Source: Bacteroidales bacterium
Lineage (GTDB): Bacteria; Bacteroidota; Bacteroidia; Bacteroidales; UBA932
Direction of reading: 5' to 3'
Assembly: GCA_017554335.1 (NCBI GenBank)
Contig: JAFZIO010000075.1
Location: 1-53,781, forward strand
DNA: 53,781 bases
Below are positions 42,213-50,506 of this stretch, one piece after another. The notes below the pieces were generated by a model. That model did no database searches. It was given only the letters and a program-made list of their open reading frames with translations, and had not been told where the DNA came from. The stretch's first letter is position 1; each line of letters begins with the position of its first letter. A program made the translations under genes and the position numbers.

Positions 42213-44176
42213 TCTATGTGATTTATTGAGTCTACCATGTTGTAGTCGTAAACAACGACTCCGGGGTCAATTTCTTCCATACGCTCCCATGAGCAGATGT
42301 CCAGGTGGGCCATCTTCTCGCGCTTCAGCTTGCCCTTGCGTTCAGGGTCAACGGAGCCCGATTCCAGCACCCACTTCTGCTCCGCGTCCGTCAGGGCACG
42401 GAACTGCATGAGCAGCTGCTCGGTGTTCCAGCGGTTATGCTCCGTCCACGCCAGGGCGTCACGCATATCCTCCGGGATATTGCCGTCCCGAGACGCGGCG
42501 CTGCGGAGTTTAGTCCATATGTTGCTGGCATTGTAGATGTTGGACCACATGTTCGCAGAATCGGACTTGGAGGCAAGTATCTCAAGCGATGTCTTGCCGG
42601 GATCCTTCTCCAGAGAGCCGGCCGCTTTGAGCAGAACGTCAACCAGCGACAGGTCGAAGCTCTCGGCCCCCATACCGAAGGGACGCAGCTTGCGGTAAGG
42701 CGAGACGCTCACCGTGGTACCGGTAGCCAGCGCATCCACAACGGAGCCGCGTTCCGGCTGATACACAAGTATTTGAACCGCCGAGTCACATACCTCCCGG
42801 GGGAGAGCCATGGCGGCGGCAACGGAGGCGTCGGGGTCCTGAAGGCACACTGCCACAGTGAGCCTGGCATTTTCGTCAGATGCGACGTCCCTGAGGTAAG
42901 ATCGCACCTCCGGGCTATCCGTGCTGCCCTTTATAAACTCCCATTCGATGTCCATAAAGTCACCGCCGAGGTGCTTGGTGCCATGCGGCAGCATCCAGGG
43001 AGCCGACTGTACAGCTCCGTCGGAATAGCGCCAGCGGCAGAGCCGGAACATGCTCTCCAGGCGTGCCTGAAGGGCCTGCATCCCCTGCTCCACGTTGCTG
43101 TCGATAAAGGTGACTCGGGTACGGGCGTCAGCATGCTTGCGGAAGTTGGGATAGTGGCCGAGCAGTGCGGCCTCCAGACCCATCGCCACTCCCATGGGCG
43201 ACATGCCGGCTACCACCAGATGTACGTGGTCCTTGGAATCGGGGCCTATGCCTCTGGTGCCCTCCAGCGGGAGCCACCCGTCGGCGGAAGGGTTCAACGA
43301 CCTGTTGATGAGCACCTTGTGCGCCCACATCTCGTAACGGTTGAAGGGGAAGAACGCCAGCTTGCCGCCTATCTTGCGGCCGATGTCGGCAAACTGGAAG
43401 ACGGCGAATGCGCTGCGTTCCTCGAACATTACGTAACAGGGGATGCGTTTGGACGGCTCGGCTTCGGGAAGCATAGCGGCAATCTCCTGCACGCACTTCA
43501 TCAGCTCCGTATCTCCTCCGGCATCGCCGAAAATATGGATTTCCTGCGCCTTGTCCACCATCATCCGCTTTATGCCTTCCGGAGAAGCCATGTCGCCGTT
43601 AAGCACTATAACGCGGCGGCGCTGCCTGCTGTCCAGCACGGCTGCGAGCCTGGAGTAGGCGTCCTGCACGCTCCCGGACGTGAGTATCAGGAAATAGCAG
43701 GATGCATACCTGCCGTCGAGCATCTGCTTGAGCAGATCGGGGACGGTGTGGTCGAAGCCGAAGAACGCAATATGGTCCTTAAGCTTGTAGTCCGAAGTGC
43801 CGTCTTTGTAATCCTGGGATACGCTGGCGAAGAAATTGGTAAAAATGGACGTAAAGAGAGCCACAAGGGCGATACCCAGCACGGTATTTATCCAGCCCGC
43901 CCCCCGGGGAATAACATCTACACCGCCGGTAGTGAAAAGGTGGTAGAACGCTATGCCGAACAAGTTCTTGTCTTTAAGGTCCAAGCGGAGGCTGCTAAGC
44001 GTGTCCAGATCGGTCTGGCCTATGGCAAGCAGCAAAGCCAGAACTGCGGTGAACAGCAGCCACATCAGCACCAGGAAAGAGACCGGCACAAGGAGCTGCA
44101 CCCAGCCGCCGCGGGAAAGGGAGCGCTGGATGGCAAGCTTGAGGCCGGACATCCTGGTAATATACGAAGGTCTCAT
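42203..44176 (-). CDS. Two-TM channel-like protein with TrkA-N folds and RyR domain
   Basis: 657 aa inner-membrane protein. TM1 is at about 27-53 and TM2 at about 96-119, with a possible pore loop between (FYHLFTTGGVDVIP). The cytosolic part contains two Rossmann/RCK-like units, starting near 136 (HIAFFGFDHTVPDLLKQML) and about 330 (VHLVVAGMSPMGVAMGLEA), the layout of CASTOR/POLLUX-type channels. The C-terminus (about 565-655) has the RyR-domain pattern: AWTEHNRWNTEQLL, KREKMAHLDICSWERM and YDYNMVDSI. Pore selectivity and ligand are unknown. It begins 2 bases after the PEGA gene, within the TIR-led operon. A non-channel NAD-binding sensor is the alternative. Confidence 0.75.
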   Translation of the reverse strand: MRPSYITRMSGLKLAIQRSLSRGGWVQLLVPVSFLVLMWLLFTAVLALLLAIGQTDLDTLSSLRLDLKDKNLFGIAFYHLFTTGGVDVIPRGAGWINTVLGIALVALFTSIFTNFFASVSQDYKDGTSDYKLKDHIAFFGFDHTVPDLLKQMLDGRYASCYFLILTSGSVQDAYSRLAAVLDSRQRRRVIVLNGDMASPEGIKRMMVDKAQEIHIFGDAGGDTELMKCVQEIAAMLPEAEPSKRIPCYVMFEERSAFAVFQFADIGRKIGGKLAFFPFNRYEMWAHKVLINRSLNPSADGWLPLEGTRGIGPDSKDHVHLVVAGMSPMGVAMGLEAALLGHYPNFRKHADARTRVTFIDSNVEQGMQALQARLESMFRLCRWRYSDGAVQSAPWMLPHGTKHLGGDFMDIEWEFIKGSTDSPEVRSYLRDVASDENARLTVAVCLQDPDASVAAAMALPREVCDSAVQILVYQPERGSVVDALATGTTVSVSPYRKLRPFGMGAESFDLSLVDVLLKAAGSLEKDPGKTSLEILASKSDSANMWSNIYNASNIWTKLRSAASRDGNIPEDMRDALAWTEHNRWNTEQLLMQFRALTDAEQKWVLESGSVDPERKGKLKREKMAHLDICSWERMEEIDPGVVVYDYNMVDSINHIECC

Positions 44177-44178
44177 AA

Positions 44179-46482
44179 TCAGAATACCCTAAGTATGTTC
44201 TGGCCGCGACAATTACCTCCGCCCAGGGTAAAACCGGCAGTCACGACAAACTGCAGGGGCTGGGAATAAGGTTCGATGTGATATGCACCGTCAACACCTG
44301 TAGCGCCGGGACGGCAGATGTTGGCCTTGCCGTCGAACAGGCCCTGCATACCGGCCTTTACATTCACGTTGAATACCTTCATACGGGAACTGACTTCCAC
44401 TCCGAAAAACACATCATGGCCGGACATATGGGTGAACGGAAGAATCTTGGTAAGGCTGGGATACCATGCATATGTAGCAAGGAAATCCACATCCACAAAA
44501 GGCAGCACGGCACCGCCCACACGGAATTCCTCGTTGATCAGCAGGATTGAGAAAGCCGGAATCAACATGGTGTCATTATAACCGGCATCGCCGGATTTCA
44601 AGTCCTCTTTGAACTTGCTTGTGGCAGGATAAGTAATATGTGAATCCGGGTCCGTCTGCATGAACAGGCCGGCCTTTACCAGGCTGGTTGTCAGGCCGGG
44701 GAAGAGTCTCATGCTCGACAGGGTTGCATCCGCCACCCTCTGGAAATCCTTGCCGAGAGCTGTTGATTGAAGGTAAGCGTTCGGCCTGATAATGAATCCG
44801 TTGGCGGTAATGAACGGACTTCCGTCCGCCCATGTGAGGATCTTCAAATTATTGGCGGACTGCTTGGAGAAGAGGAAGTTGCCCTTATAGGCAAGTTTCT
44901 TGTCGCTGCGGACCAACTCCACATGATAAGGAGTCTTGCTGAGCGGAATCAGAACCGTGGCGGGAGTCTTGACGCCCTCGGCATAAACGACTTTGGATTT
45001 TCCCGAGCCTTTGCTGATGACCACTTCGATGCTGTCCTTGTCGCAGGAGACAACCAGAGGATAAGCGTTTTCGAGCTCAAGGCGCATTTCCTCAACGCCA
45101 CCTTCGAAAGCGGGAGTCACATAACGGTCTATGGGATAATATCCGTTCTTCTCTATATGGATTTTGTGGTCGCCTTCCCTCAGCCGCAGTTGCAGAGGGG
45201 TCGTTCCGGCATATTCTCCGTCCACGTAAATCTTGCAGTATGCAGGATCAGAAGTCAGGGAATACTCGCCATAGCGCTGCATGACAGCCTTGAACTCGGT
45301 GTTCTTGTCTTCGAGTACCACAACTTCATATTCCTCGTAGTCGGTCATATGGCCGGGCTTGGCCAGGCGCAGCAGATGGGTACCGGTCTTAAGTGTAACA
45401 TCGTCCAGAGGGACGGTTCCCACTTCCTTGTTGTCTACGAATACCACGGCACCGGCAGCATTCTCTTCGTCGCTAACGGAGAGTGTACCCGTAACTGGAG
45501 TAAGCTTGAACTCAAAATGCTGGTTTCCGCCCTTGACTGCCTCTATGCTCCGCTTTTCGGGCACGAAACCCTGGGCGCCCACCCTCAGCACATACTGGCC
45601 GGGGTGCAAAGGAATGACGTTGCCGTCGTACAGGCTGTAGTAGCTGATATCCTGGTCAACGTTGAAACGCTTGACGATGCTGGGATGCAGGTTGACCTCG
45701 TTTCCGCTGATGTCCAGGGTAGGGTCAACATCGAAGTAATAGCCGTCTGCGGGCTTTATATCCACGGAAATGGTGGCGAAGAGGGGCTTCAGGTTAAACT
45801 CGAACACGGCGCCGTCCTGGTTCTTCTGGTCAATAACCACAGTGGTGTCCTTGCGCTCGTAACCGCTCTTGTCTATACGGATACGGTGCTTGCCCTCGCC
45901 CAGGACGAAATCCTCCGAAAGCATGCCCTGGTTGCTGTCAATAGTAATCATGGCACGCTCCGGCCTGGTAAGTATGCGGACGGGGCAGTTGATGTCCAGG
46001 CGCTTCTCCTGGCTCACAAAGATATACGCCGTACGCTCCTTGCCCATGGACACCTCTATGATGCCTTTCTTGGGTGCGGCCTCCTTGTTGGGGAGCACCT
46101 CGATGAAGAGCACGTCGTCTTCTTTCCACGTCTCGCACCATGCGGGGCAGGAAGTGACCTCCCATGCCTTGCCGGCCGTAACATAGATGCTGTCTACCTG
46201 GCCAATGCCGGGGGCGAAAACAGACTCCTTAGAGAGGTTAAGATCGGACAGTTTCTGCTTGGAAGCCTGGCACTGGCTCTTCAGCCGGTTGGCCTTGGCT
46301 ATCTGGTCCTTGGTCACGCCGGGACTCTTCTTGGCGGCATCCAGCACCTTTATCGCCTTGTCATATTGCTTGGTAGTATAGTATTCGACAGCCTCGTTGT
46401 AGCGCATGTCGAAAGACTTCTGTGCATAGGCGGGTGCCGCTGCCAGTATAAAGACAAACAGCAGGAGAATCAGTTTCTTCAT
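44179..46482 (-). CDS. PEGA/BACON-domain envelope protein with possible C-terminal barrel
   Basis: 767 aa, signal peptide ending AYAQ (about residue 21). A TPR-like helical segment (24-80) is followed by a BACON-like domain (about 85-160, KAWEVTSCPAWCETW) and a series of PEGA-type repeats, clearest at about 405-450 (SDPAYCKIYVDGEYAGTTPL) with related units near 170 and 330. A C-terminal part (about 590-767) is rich in alternating strands and ends in Phe, suggesting an outer-membrane barrel. It would lie in the periplasm/outer membrane. Its ATG overlaps the TIR gene stop by 4 bases (ATGA). Function unknown; PEGA domains are thought to bind cell-wall or surface polymers. Confidence 0.75.
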   Translation of the reverse strand: MKKLILLLFVFILAAAPAYAQKSFDMRYNEAVEYYTTKQYDKAIKVLDAAKKSPGVTKDQIAKANRLKSQCQASKQKLSDLNLSKESVFAPGIGQVDSIYVTAGKAWEVTSCPAWCETWKEDDVLFIEVLPNKEAAPKKGIIEVSMGKERTAYIFVSQEKRLDINCPVRILTRPERAMITIDSNQGMLSEDFVLGEGKHRIRIDKSGYERKDTTVVIDQKNQDGAVFEFNLKPLFATISVDIKPADGYYFDVDPTLDISGNEVNLHPSIVKRFNVDQDISYYSLYDGNVIPLHPGQYVLRVGAQGFVPEKRSIEAVKGGNQHFEFKLTPVTGTLSVSDEENAAGAVVFVDNKEVGTVPLDDVTLKTGTHLLRLAKPGHMTDYEEYEVVVLEDKNTEFKAVMQRYGEYSLTSDPAYCKIYVDGEYAGTTPLQLRLREGDHKIHIEKNGYYPIDRYVTPAFEGGVEEMRLELENAYPLVVSCDKDSIEVVISKGSGKSKVVYAEGVKTPATVLIPLSKTPYHVELVRSDKKLAYKGNFLFSKQSANNLKILTWADGSPFITANGFIIRPNAYLQSTALGKDFQRVADATLSSMRLFPGLTTSLVKAGLFMQTDPDSHITYPATSKFKEDLKSGDAGYNDTMLIPAFSILLINEEFRVGGAVLPFVDVDFLATYAWYPSLTKILPFTHMSGHDVFFGVEVSSRMKVFNVNVKAGMQGLFDGKANICRPGATGVDGAYHIEPYSQPLQFVVTAGFTLGGGNCRGQNILRVF

Positions 46483-47435
46483 TTGGATAGTAGTCTGCTT
46501 TTAATGTATTCCAATTCGTTATTGGGCTTAATCGAAAGTGCGTGGTCAATGCAGTCCAGCGTATTCTGGGCCTCGGACTTACTGTTGGTGATTTTGTACA
46601 AATCCCATGAGTCAAGGGCATACTGGGTCCACGCAAGGTGCATGGAGTCCAGCTTGGAGTCTATCTTCTCATACAAATCATCATTGCTGCGGCTGAACAA
46701 GCCTATATGCTCGTCAAGCGCATGAATTGCCCGTATGCTGTCCGAGCGCTCGAGCGCAGCTTCCGCAGCATGAAGAGTAGCTATCTGCTCGGAAGTGGTC
46801 TCTATGGTGTTATCAGCCCTGCTCATCCTGCCCGCTTCACTGATAAGCGAATCGGCCTCATACAGGCACTGTTCGTAACGCTGGCGGTCAAGGAGGGCCT
46901 CAGCTTTACGGGCATCGGCGTTCCTGTTGTCGATAACCACCTTGGCCACACCTGCCGCGGCAGCAATCACGATGGGAGCCAGCAGCCAGAGGTACCACTT
47001 CCTGCGCACCTTGCGGCCGGCGATGGTCCCGCTGTCCGGGTTGTCAAGGGCCTTGCGCACCTCCGCCGGCAGATCGGTAACGGGGCAGTTCTTGCTGTAC
47101 AGCCAGTTCACGTTGCCCAGCAGGAACTCCAGGTCGGAGGGCATGGGGCAGTCGTCGATAAGGTATGGCAGTATGCAGCCGCTGCGTTTATGGTTGAACG
47201 CATAGAGTATCTCCGCCTTGGTAAACTTGGACTTGTATGCATTCTCGCTGGCGACCAGCAGGAATACCGTAGCCGAATCTATCGTACGTGCAAGCACCTC
47301 GGGGAAATTGGCCCCTGCGGCTATACCTTCCTTGTCTATGAAAAAACTTATTCCCGCCTGCAAAAGCGCATCACAAATGGCCTCTGCCATCTTCGTATCC
47401 CTACGGGAATAACTGATAAAAACGTCGTACTGCAT
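46479..47435 (-). CDS. TIR-domain membrane protein
   Basis: 318 aa. The start is taken at MQYDVFISYSRRD (47435), because the earlier in-frame ATG (47453) lies upstream of the promoter box. TIR domain at 1-135: DVFISYSRRD, FIDKEGIAAGANF, FLLVASENAY and E75 in SKFTKAEILYAF, which aligns with the catalytic Glu of NAD-cleaving TIR domains. One transmembrane helix at about 146-166 (WLLAPIVIAAAAGVAKVV) follows an Arg/Lys-rich stretch. The rest is helical (TPR/coiled-coil-like) and presumably periplasmic. It is first in the operon TIR-PEGA-RyR-NlpC-radA. Whether it is an NADase or a scaffold cannot be told. Confidence 0.85.
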   Translation of the reverse strand: MQYDVFISYSRRDTKMAEAICDALLQAGISFFIDKEGIAAGANFPEVLARTIDSATVFLLVASENAYKSKFTKAEILYAFNHKRSGCILPYLIDDCPMPSDLEFLLGNVNWLYSKNCPVTDLPAEVRKALDNPDSGTIAGRKVRRKWYLWLLAPIVIAAAAGVAKVVIDNRNADARKAEALLDRQRYEQCLYEADSLISEAGRMSRADNTIETTSEQIATLHAAEAALERSDSIRAIHALDEHIGLFSRSNDDLYEKIDSKLDSMHLAWTQYALDSWDLYKITNSKSEAQNTLDCIDHALSIKPNNELEYIKSRLLSK

Positions 47436-47441
47436 ATTTCG

Positions 47442-47449
47442 CAAATATA
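47442..47449 (-). promoter_or_regulatory. -7 box TATATTTG for the TIR operon
   Basis: Exact TAnnTTTG on the minus strand, 6 bases before the ATG at 47435. It excludes the upstream ATG as a start and predicts a very short or absent leader. Divergent from rsmE copy 1, whose weaker CATATTTG box lies at 47471-47478. Confidence 0.55.
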
Positions 47450-47486
47450 GCATTTTTACTCTAAAATTCCCATATTTGCAGACGGT

Positions 47487-48266
47487 ATGGAACTATTCTA
47501 CAGTTGCGATATAGAAGACGGGATGCTGAGGCTGGACGCCGAAGAATCCGGGCACTGCGTGAGGGTGCTTAGGCACCGGGCAGGAGATGAGATTTCCGTC
47601 ATCGACGGGCGCGGCACGCTGCTGCGATGCGTGCTCACGGATGCCGACCCCAAAGGCGCCACGGCGCAAATAGTCGAACGCGTGAGCGGCTTCGGAAGCC
47701 ACCCCTACCGCCTCACCATGGCGGTCTGCCCCACCAAGAACATCGACCGTTACGAATGGTTTGCCGAAAAGGCCACCGAGATAGGCCTGGACGTGCTCGC
47801 GCCGGTCATAGGCGACCGCTCCGAGCGCAAGGTCCTCAAGACCGAGAGACTCGAACGACTGGTGAAATCCGCCGCCAAGCAGTCCCTCAAAGGGGCCATC
47901 CCGGAGGTTCGCGAGCCCGTGAGCGTGAAGGAGTTTATCGCCTCCGTTCCGGAGGACGCCGTGAAGATGATCTGCTACTGCTTCGAGGGAGAGAAGAAGT
48001 CTGTACAGGAGGCGCTGTCCGAGGCTGCCGGCAGTGGCCTCCTGCCTCATGTTCGTAAGGGCCAAAATCGGCAGGAGATCCCTGCCGCGCAGCCCTGCAC
48101 CTCCCCTGACATCTATATTTTAATCGGGCCGGAAGGCGATTTTTCGCCGGAGGAAGCAGCCCTGGCGCTTGCCCGCGGCTGGATCCCCGTCACCCTAGGC
48201 AACAGCCGTCTCCGCACAGAAACCGCCGCCCTTGTCGCCGCCACGATGGTGTACTCGGAGTTTTAA
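47487..48266 (+). CDS. rsmE: 16S rRNA m3U1498 methyltransferase RsmE, copy 1
   Basis: SPOUT-family methyltransferase modifying U1498 of 16S rRNA. 259 aa: N-terminal PUA-like domain (1-75) and a C-terminal trefoil-knot domain with LIGPEGDFSPEEAALA and LGNSRLRTETAALVA. Second complete copy at 50507-51286; the proteins differ at only about 11 of 259 positions. DNA similarity begins at the start codon and ends at the stop, so the flanks were not duplicated. The normal genome state is one copy. Confidence 0.94.
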   Translation: MELFYSCDIEDGMLRLDAEESGHCVRVLRHRAGDEISVIDGRGTLLRCVLTDADPKGATAQIVERVSGFGSHPYRLTMAVCPTKNIDRYEWFAEKATEIGLDVLAPVIGDRSERKVLKTERLERLVKSAAKQSLKGAIPEVREPVSVKEFIASVPEDAVKMICYCFEGEKKSVQEALSEAAGSGLLPHVRKGQNRQEIPAAQPCTSPDIYILIGPEGDFSPEEAALALARGWIPVTLGNSRLRTETAALVAATMVYSEF

Positions 48267-48280
48267 ATACCGTGTTTATT

Positions 48281-48805
48281 CTAGAACGTCCAGCCAATTG
48301 TTATTGTTGCTGGCCAATAATACGCAGATAATAGCGTTAAGTCAACCCCGACAGCCAATCTTAGACGACTATAGAAATCAATACCTATACGAGGGTTAAG
48401 GCAACAATATACAGTTGTTTTAAAAGGAAACGGCTGAAACTGAATTCCAGGGCCTAAACCAACATTCAAGAAAGCACAAATTTTTGACTCATCAGTGCGT
48501 CCATAATTCAACGTTGCCAGCATCGTACAAAGATGAGTCATATCATTATATGCCACAACCCGTCCGGTTTTATAGTCGAATCTGGCACCAAGAGAAAAAC
48601 TTCTGCTCACATAATGTCGCCATTCGGCATAGGCATTGATATCGTATTTCTTATAAAAGCCGTCACTCATCTGAGATAGAAAGAAAGGAGAGTATCCAAC
48701 GCCCACCTCATATCTATTAGCCCCTTTCTCTTGAGCAGAAAGGTTCATTGCACATTGAAGGCAGAGAAGAATTAGAAGAATTCGATACTTTATAGAATTA
48801 TCCAT
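48281..48805 (-). CDS. Small outer-membrane beta-barrel protein, AT-rich
   Basis: 174 aa. Signal peptide to about NLSAQ (residue 25), then alternating strands (YEVGVGYSPFF, FSLGARFDYKTGR, LRLAVGVDLTLL) and a C-terminal ATITIGWTF, the Phe-terminated signature of barrel proteins. About eight strands would fit. No specific family recognised. It lies 21 bases after the HExxH lipoprotein gene and shares its AT-rich composition, unlike the GC-rich rsmE copies on each side, which suggests transfer. Confidence 0.7.
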   Translation of the reverse strand: MDNSIKYRILLILLCLQCAMNLSAQEKGANRYEVGVGYSPFFLSQMSDGFYKKYDINAYAEWRHYVSRSFSLGARFDYKTGRVVAYNDMTHLCTMLATLNYGRTDESKICAFLNVGLGPGIQFQPFPFKTTVYCCLNPRIGIDFYSRLRLAVGVDLTLLSAYYWPATITIGWTF

Positions 48806-48826
48806 AATAACATTTGTGTAGAATTG

Positions 48827-50410
48827 TTAGTTTGCATTGGAAGAAAAATATTCATCGTATGGAGCAATATAAGAAGCAAATGTGGTTGAAGGAGTAATTA
48901 CACTTTGTAAATAACTCCTTAAATCTTCCCAGGAACTTATATTTGAAATCATATAAGTAATATCATCGAAAGTAAAGCCTGTAACAATATCGTAATTGTA
49001 ACTATTGTCAATGACTCTCTGATTATAGTCGTCTACTAAATCAACAAATAAAGGTGAATAGTATAAAAAGGGCTCCTCTAAACCATTATGCCAAGACTGG
49101 GCGCCAACAATTAAAGCGAACTCCCAAGATGAGTCATATACTCCATTATTATTGGAAATATAATATTCAGGACTTAGAATCCATTTAATATATTCAGCAT
49201 ATGACTCTCTAATAAACAATGGCACATTCAAATAATTCATGGCCGTTGTGTGCTTATAATGGTTAAAATGACCAAATTCATGCATGAGTACTTTAAAATA
49301 CTGGTGGTCATCAAAATAGCTTACTAATTCAATCTCTATCCATGGATTGGTTAATAGATTAGCATTAAAGTTGCCTTCGTTAATAACAGTCATGAGAATC
49401 TGAAGGCTATAATTACTAGATGGTGTTGTCACCTCGTGATTGCCGTTGAAAAAGTACTCTGCAGCACGGTGAATTAATTGGGCTTCTGTATTCGTTCTTA
49501 TTACTTTGTTTGAGCCTGTTGATCCCCACATAGAGGCCACAGTTCCTAAAGAAACCACATATGTTATTAAAGGAATTTCAGTTATTTGCCATTGGCTATT
49601 CTGATATACGATACTTACCGTGGCATTATCATTTATAACTCCAGATATAGAAAAATGACCAGCATGATTAGTATATGTCTCTATACTGCTCAAACCATAT
49701 GATACCCGAATTCGCAAGTTTTTCATAGGTAGATATTTATCTAGAAGCCCGTCATAATCCAAAACAAAACCGGATATTGTTCTATAGCTGGAACCACGCA
49801 CATTATTGGCAATTCTTATTCCATCATTATCAACACTATCATCTAATAAACTGGGCAAGCATGCAGAATATAATAATTCATAATCATATCCATCAGGAAT
49901 AGTCTTGTTTACTGGCCACGAGACATACAATACAGGCAATGGAATAGCATTATCGCCATCACCATTAATGTAATACTTGACATTTTCGGTATATTGCCGA
50001 CAATGAATAGTCTTATTATTATTTAGTTCAGATACAACTTCGTCTGGGACAAATATATATCCAAATGGAATAAATGACACAACAATGTCATTCGTAGAAA
50101 CTAATTCATTTAACTCAGCCTCATCTCTAGGATATATTTTTATGGCATAATGAGTAGGAACAATATTAACACTGTCAATCTTATCTTCCGCGAGTGTACG
50201 TATGTTTGATAATTCAAAAGGATCTTTCTCCTCCTGCATCCACGAATGTGTTGATGTATTGAATATGTATTTAGATTCATTTATACTGGATTTTGTATCT
50301 TCCTCTGAAACAAAGAAGGAATAAGAAGGATAACTATCTTTTTGACAAGACTCCACAAATGGTAATACAAACAGAATAACTGCGCAAGAAAAAACTAATT
50401 TAGGGCACAT
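48827..50410 (-). CDS. Putative HExxH zinc metalloprotease lipoprotein, AT-rich
   Basis: 527 aa. Lipoprotein-type signal (PFVESC, Cys22). The N-terminal half has no domain I recognise; about 215-290 looks like a carboxypeptidase-regulatory-like beta-sandwich (ISGFVLDYDG, TYTNHAGHFSISGV). The C-terminal half has HEFGHFNHYKH followed by RESYAEYIKW, which fits a zinc HExxH site with a downstream Glu (gluzincin pattern). AT-rich codons differ strongly from the neighbours. First gene of a two-gene unit with its own promoter, between the two rsmE copies. Protease activity is inferred from the motif alone. Confidence 0.68.
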   Translation of the reverse strand: MCPKLVFSCAVILFVLPFVESCQKDSYPSYSFFVSEEDTKSSINESKYIFNTSTHSWMQEEKDPFELSNIRTLAEDKIDSVNIVPTHYAIKIYPRDEAELNELVSTNDIVVSFIPFGYIFVPDEVVSELNNNKTIHCRQYTENVKYYINGDGDNAIPLPVLYVSWPVNKTIPDGYDYELLYSACLPSLLDDSVDNDGIRIANNVRGSSYRTISGFVLDYDGLLDKYLPMKNLRIRVSYGLSSIETYTNHAGHFSISGVINDNATVSIVYQNSQWQITEIPLITYVVSLGTVASMWGSTGSNKVIRTNTEAQLIHRAAEYFFNGNHEVTTPSSNYSLQILMTVINEGNFNANLLTNPWIEIELVSYFDDHQYFKVLMHEFGHFNHYKHTTAMNYLNVPLFIRESYAEYIKWILSPEYYISNNNGVYDSSWEFALIVGAQSWHNGLEEPFLYYSPLFVDLVDDYNQRVIDNSYNYDIVTGFTFDDITYMISNISSWEDLRSYLQSVITPSTTFASYIAPYDEYFSSNAN

Positions 50411-50435
50411 ACAGACGATGTTTTTGATTCAAATA

Positions 50436-50443
50436 CAAATATA
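50436..50443 (-). promoter_or_regulatory. -7 box TATATTTG for the AT-rich gene pair
   Basis: Exact TAnnTTTG on the minus strand, 25 bases before the ATG at 50410. Confidence 0.5.
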
Positions 50444-50506
50444 ATAATTATAATCCATTATTTGCAGGCAGTGTAACCTTCACAAAAAGGGGAAGTTCAC
50501 AGCAGT

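Noticed and set aside
42305-44269. 654-codon open frame antisense to the RyR channel gene
   Set aside because: No recognisable domains, many His and Gly residues, and the opposite strand encodes a coherent membrane/TrkA-N/RyR protein in an operon.
44767-46725. 652-codon open frame antisense to the PEGA and TIR genes
   Set aside because: It crosses two real coupled genes, has no start context and no motif.
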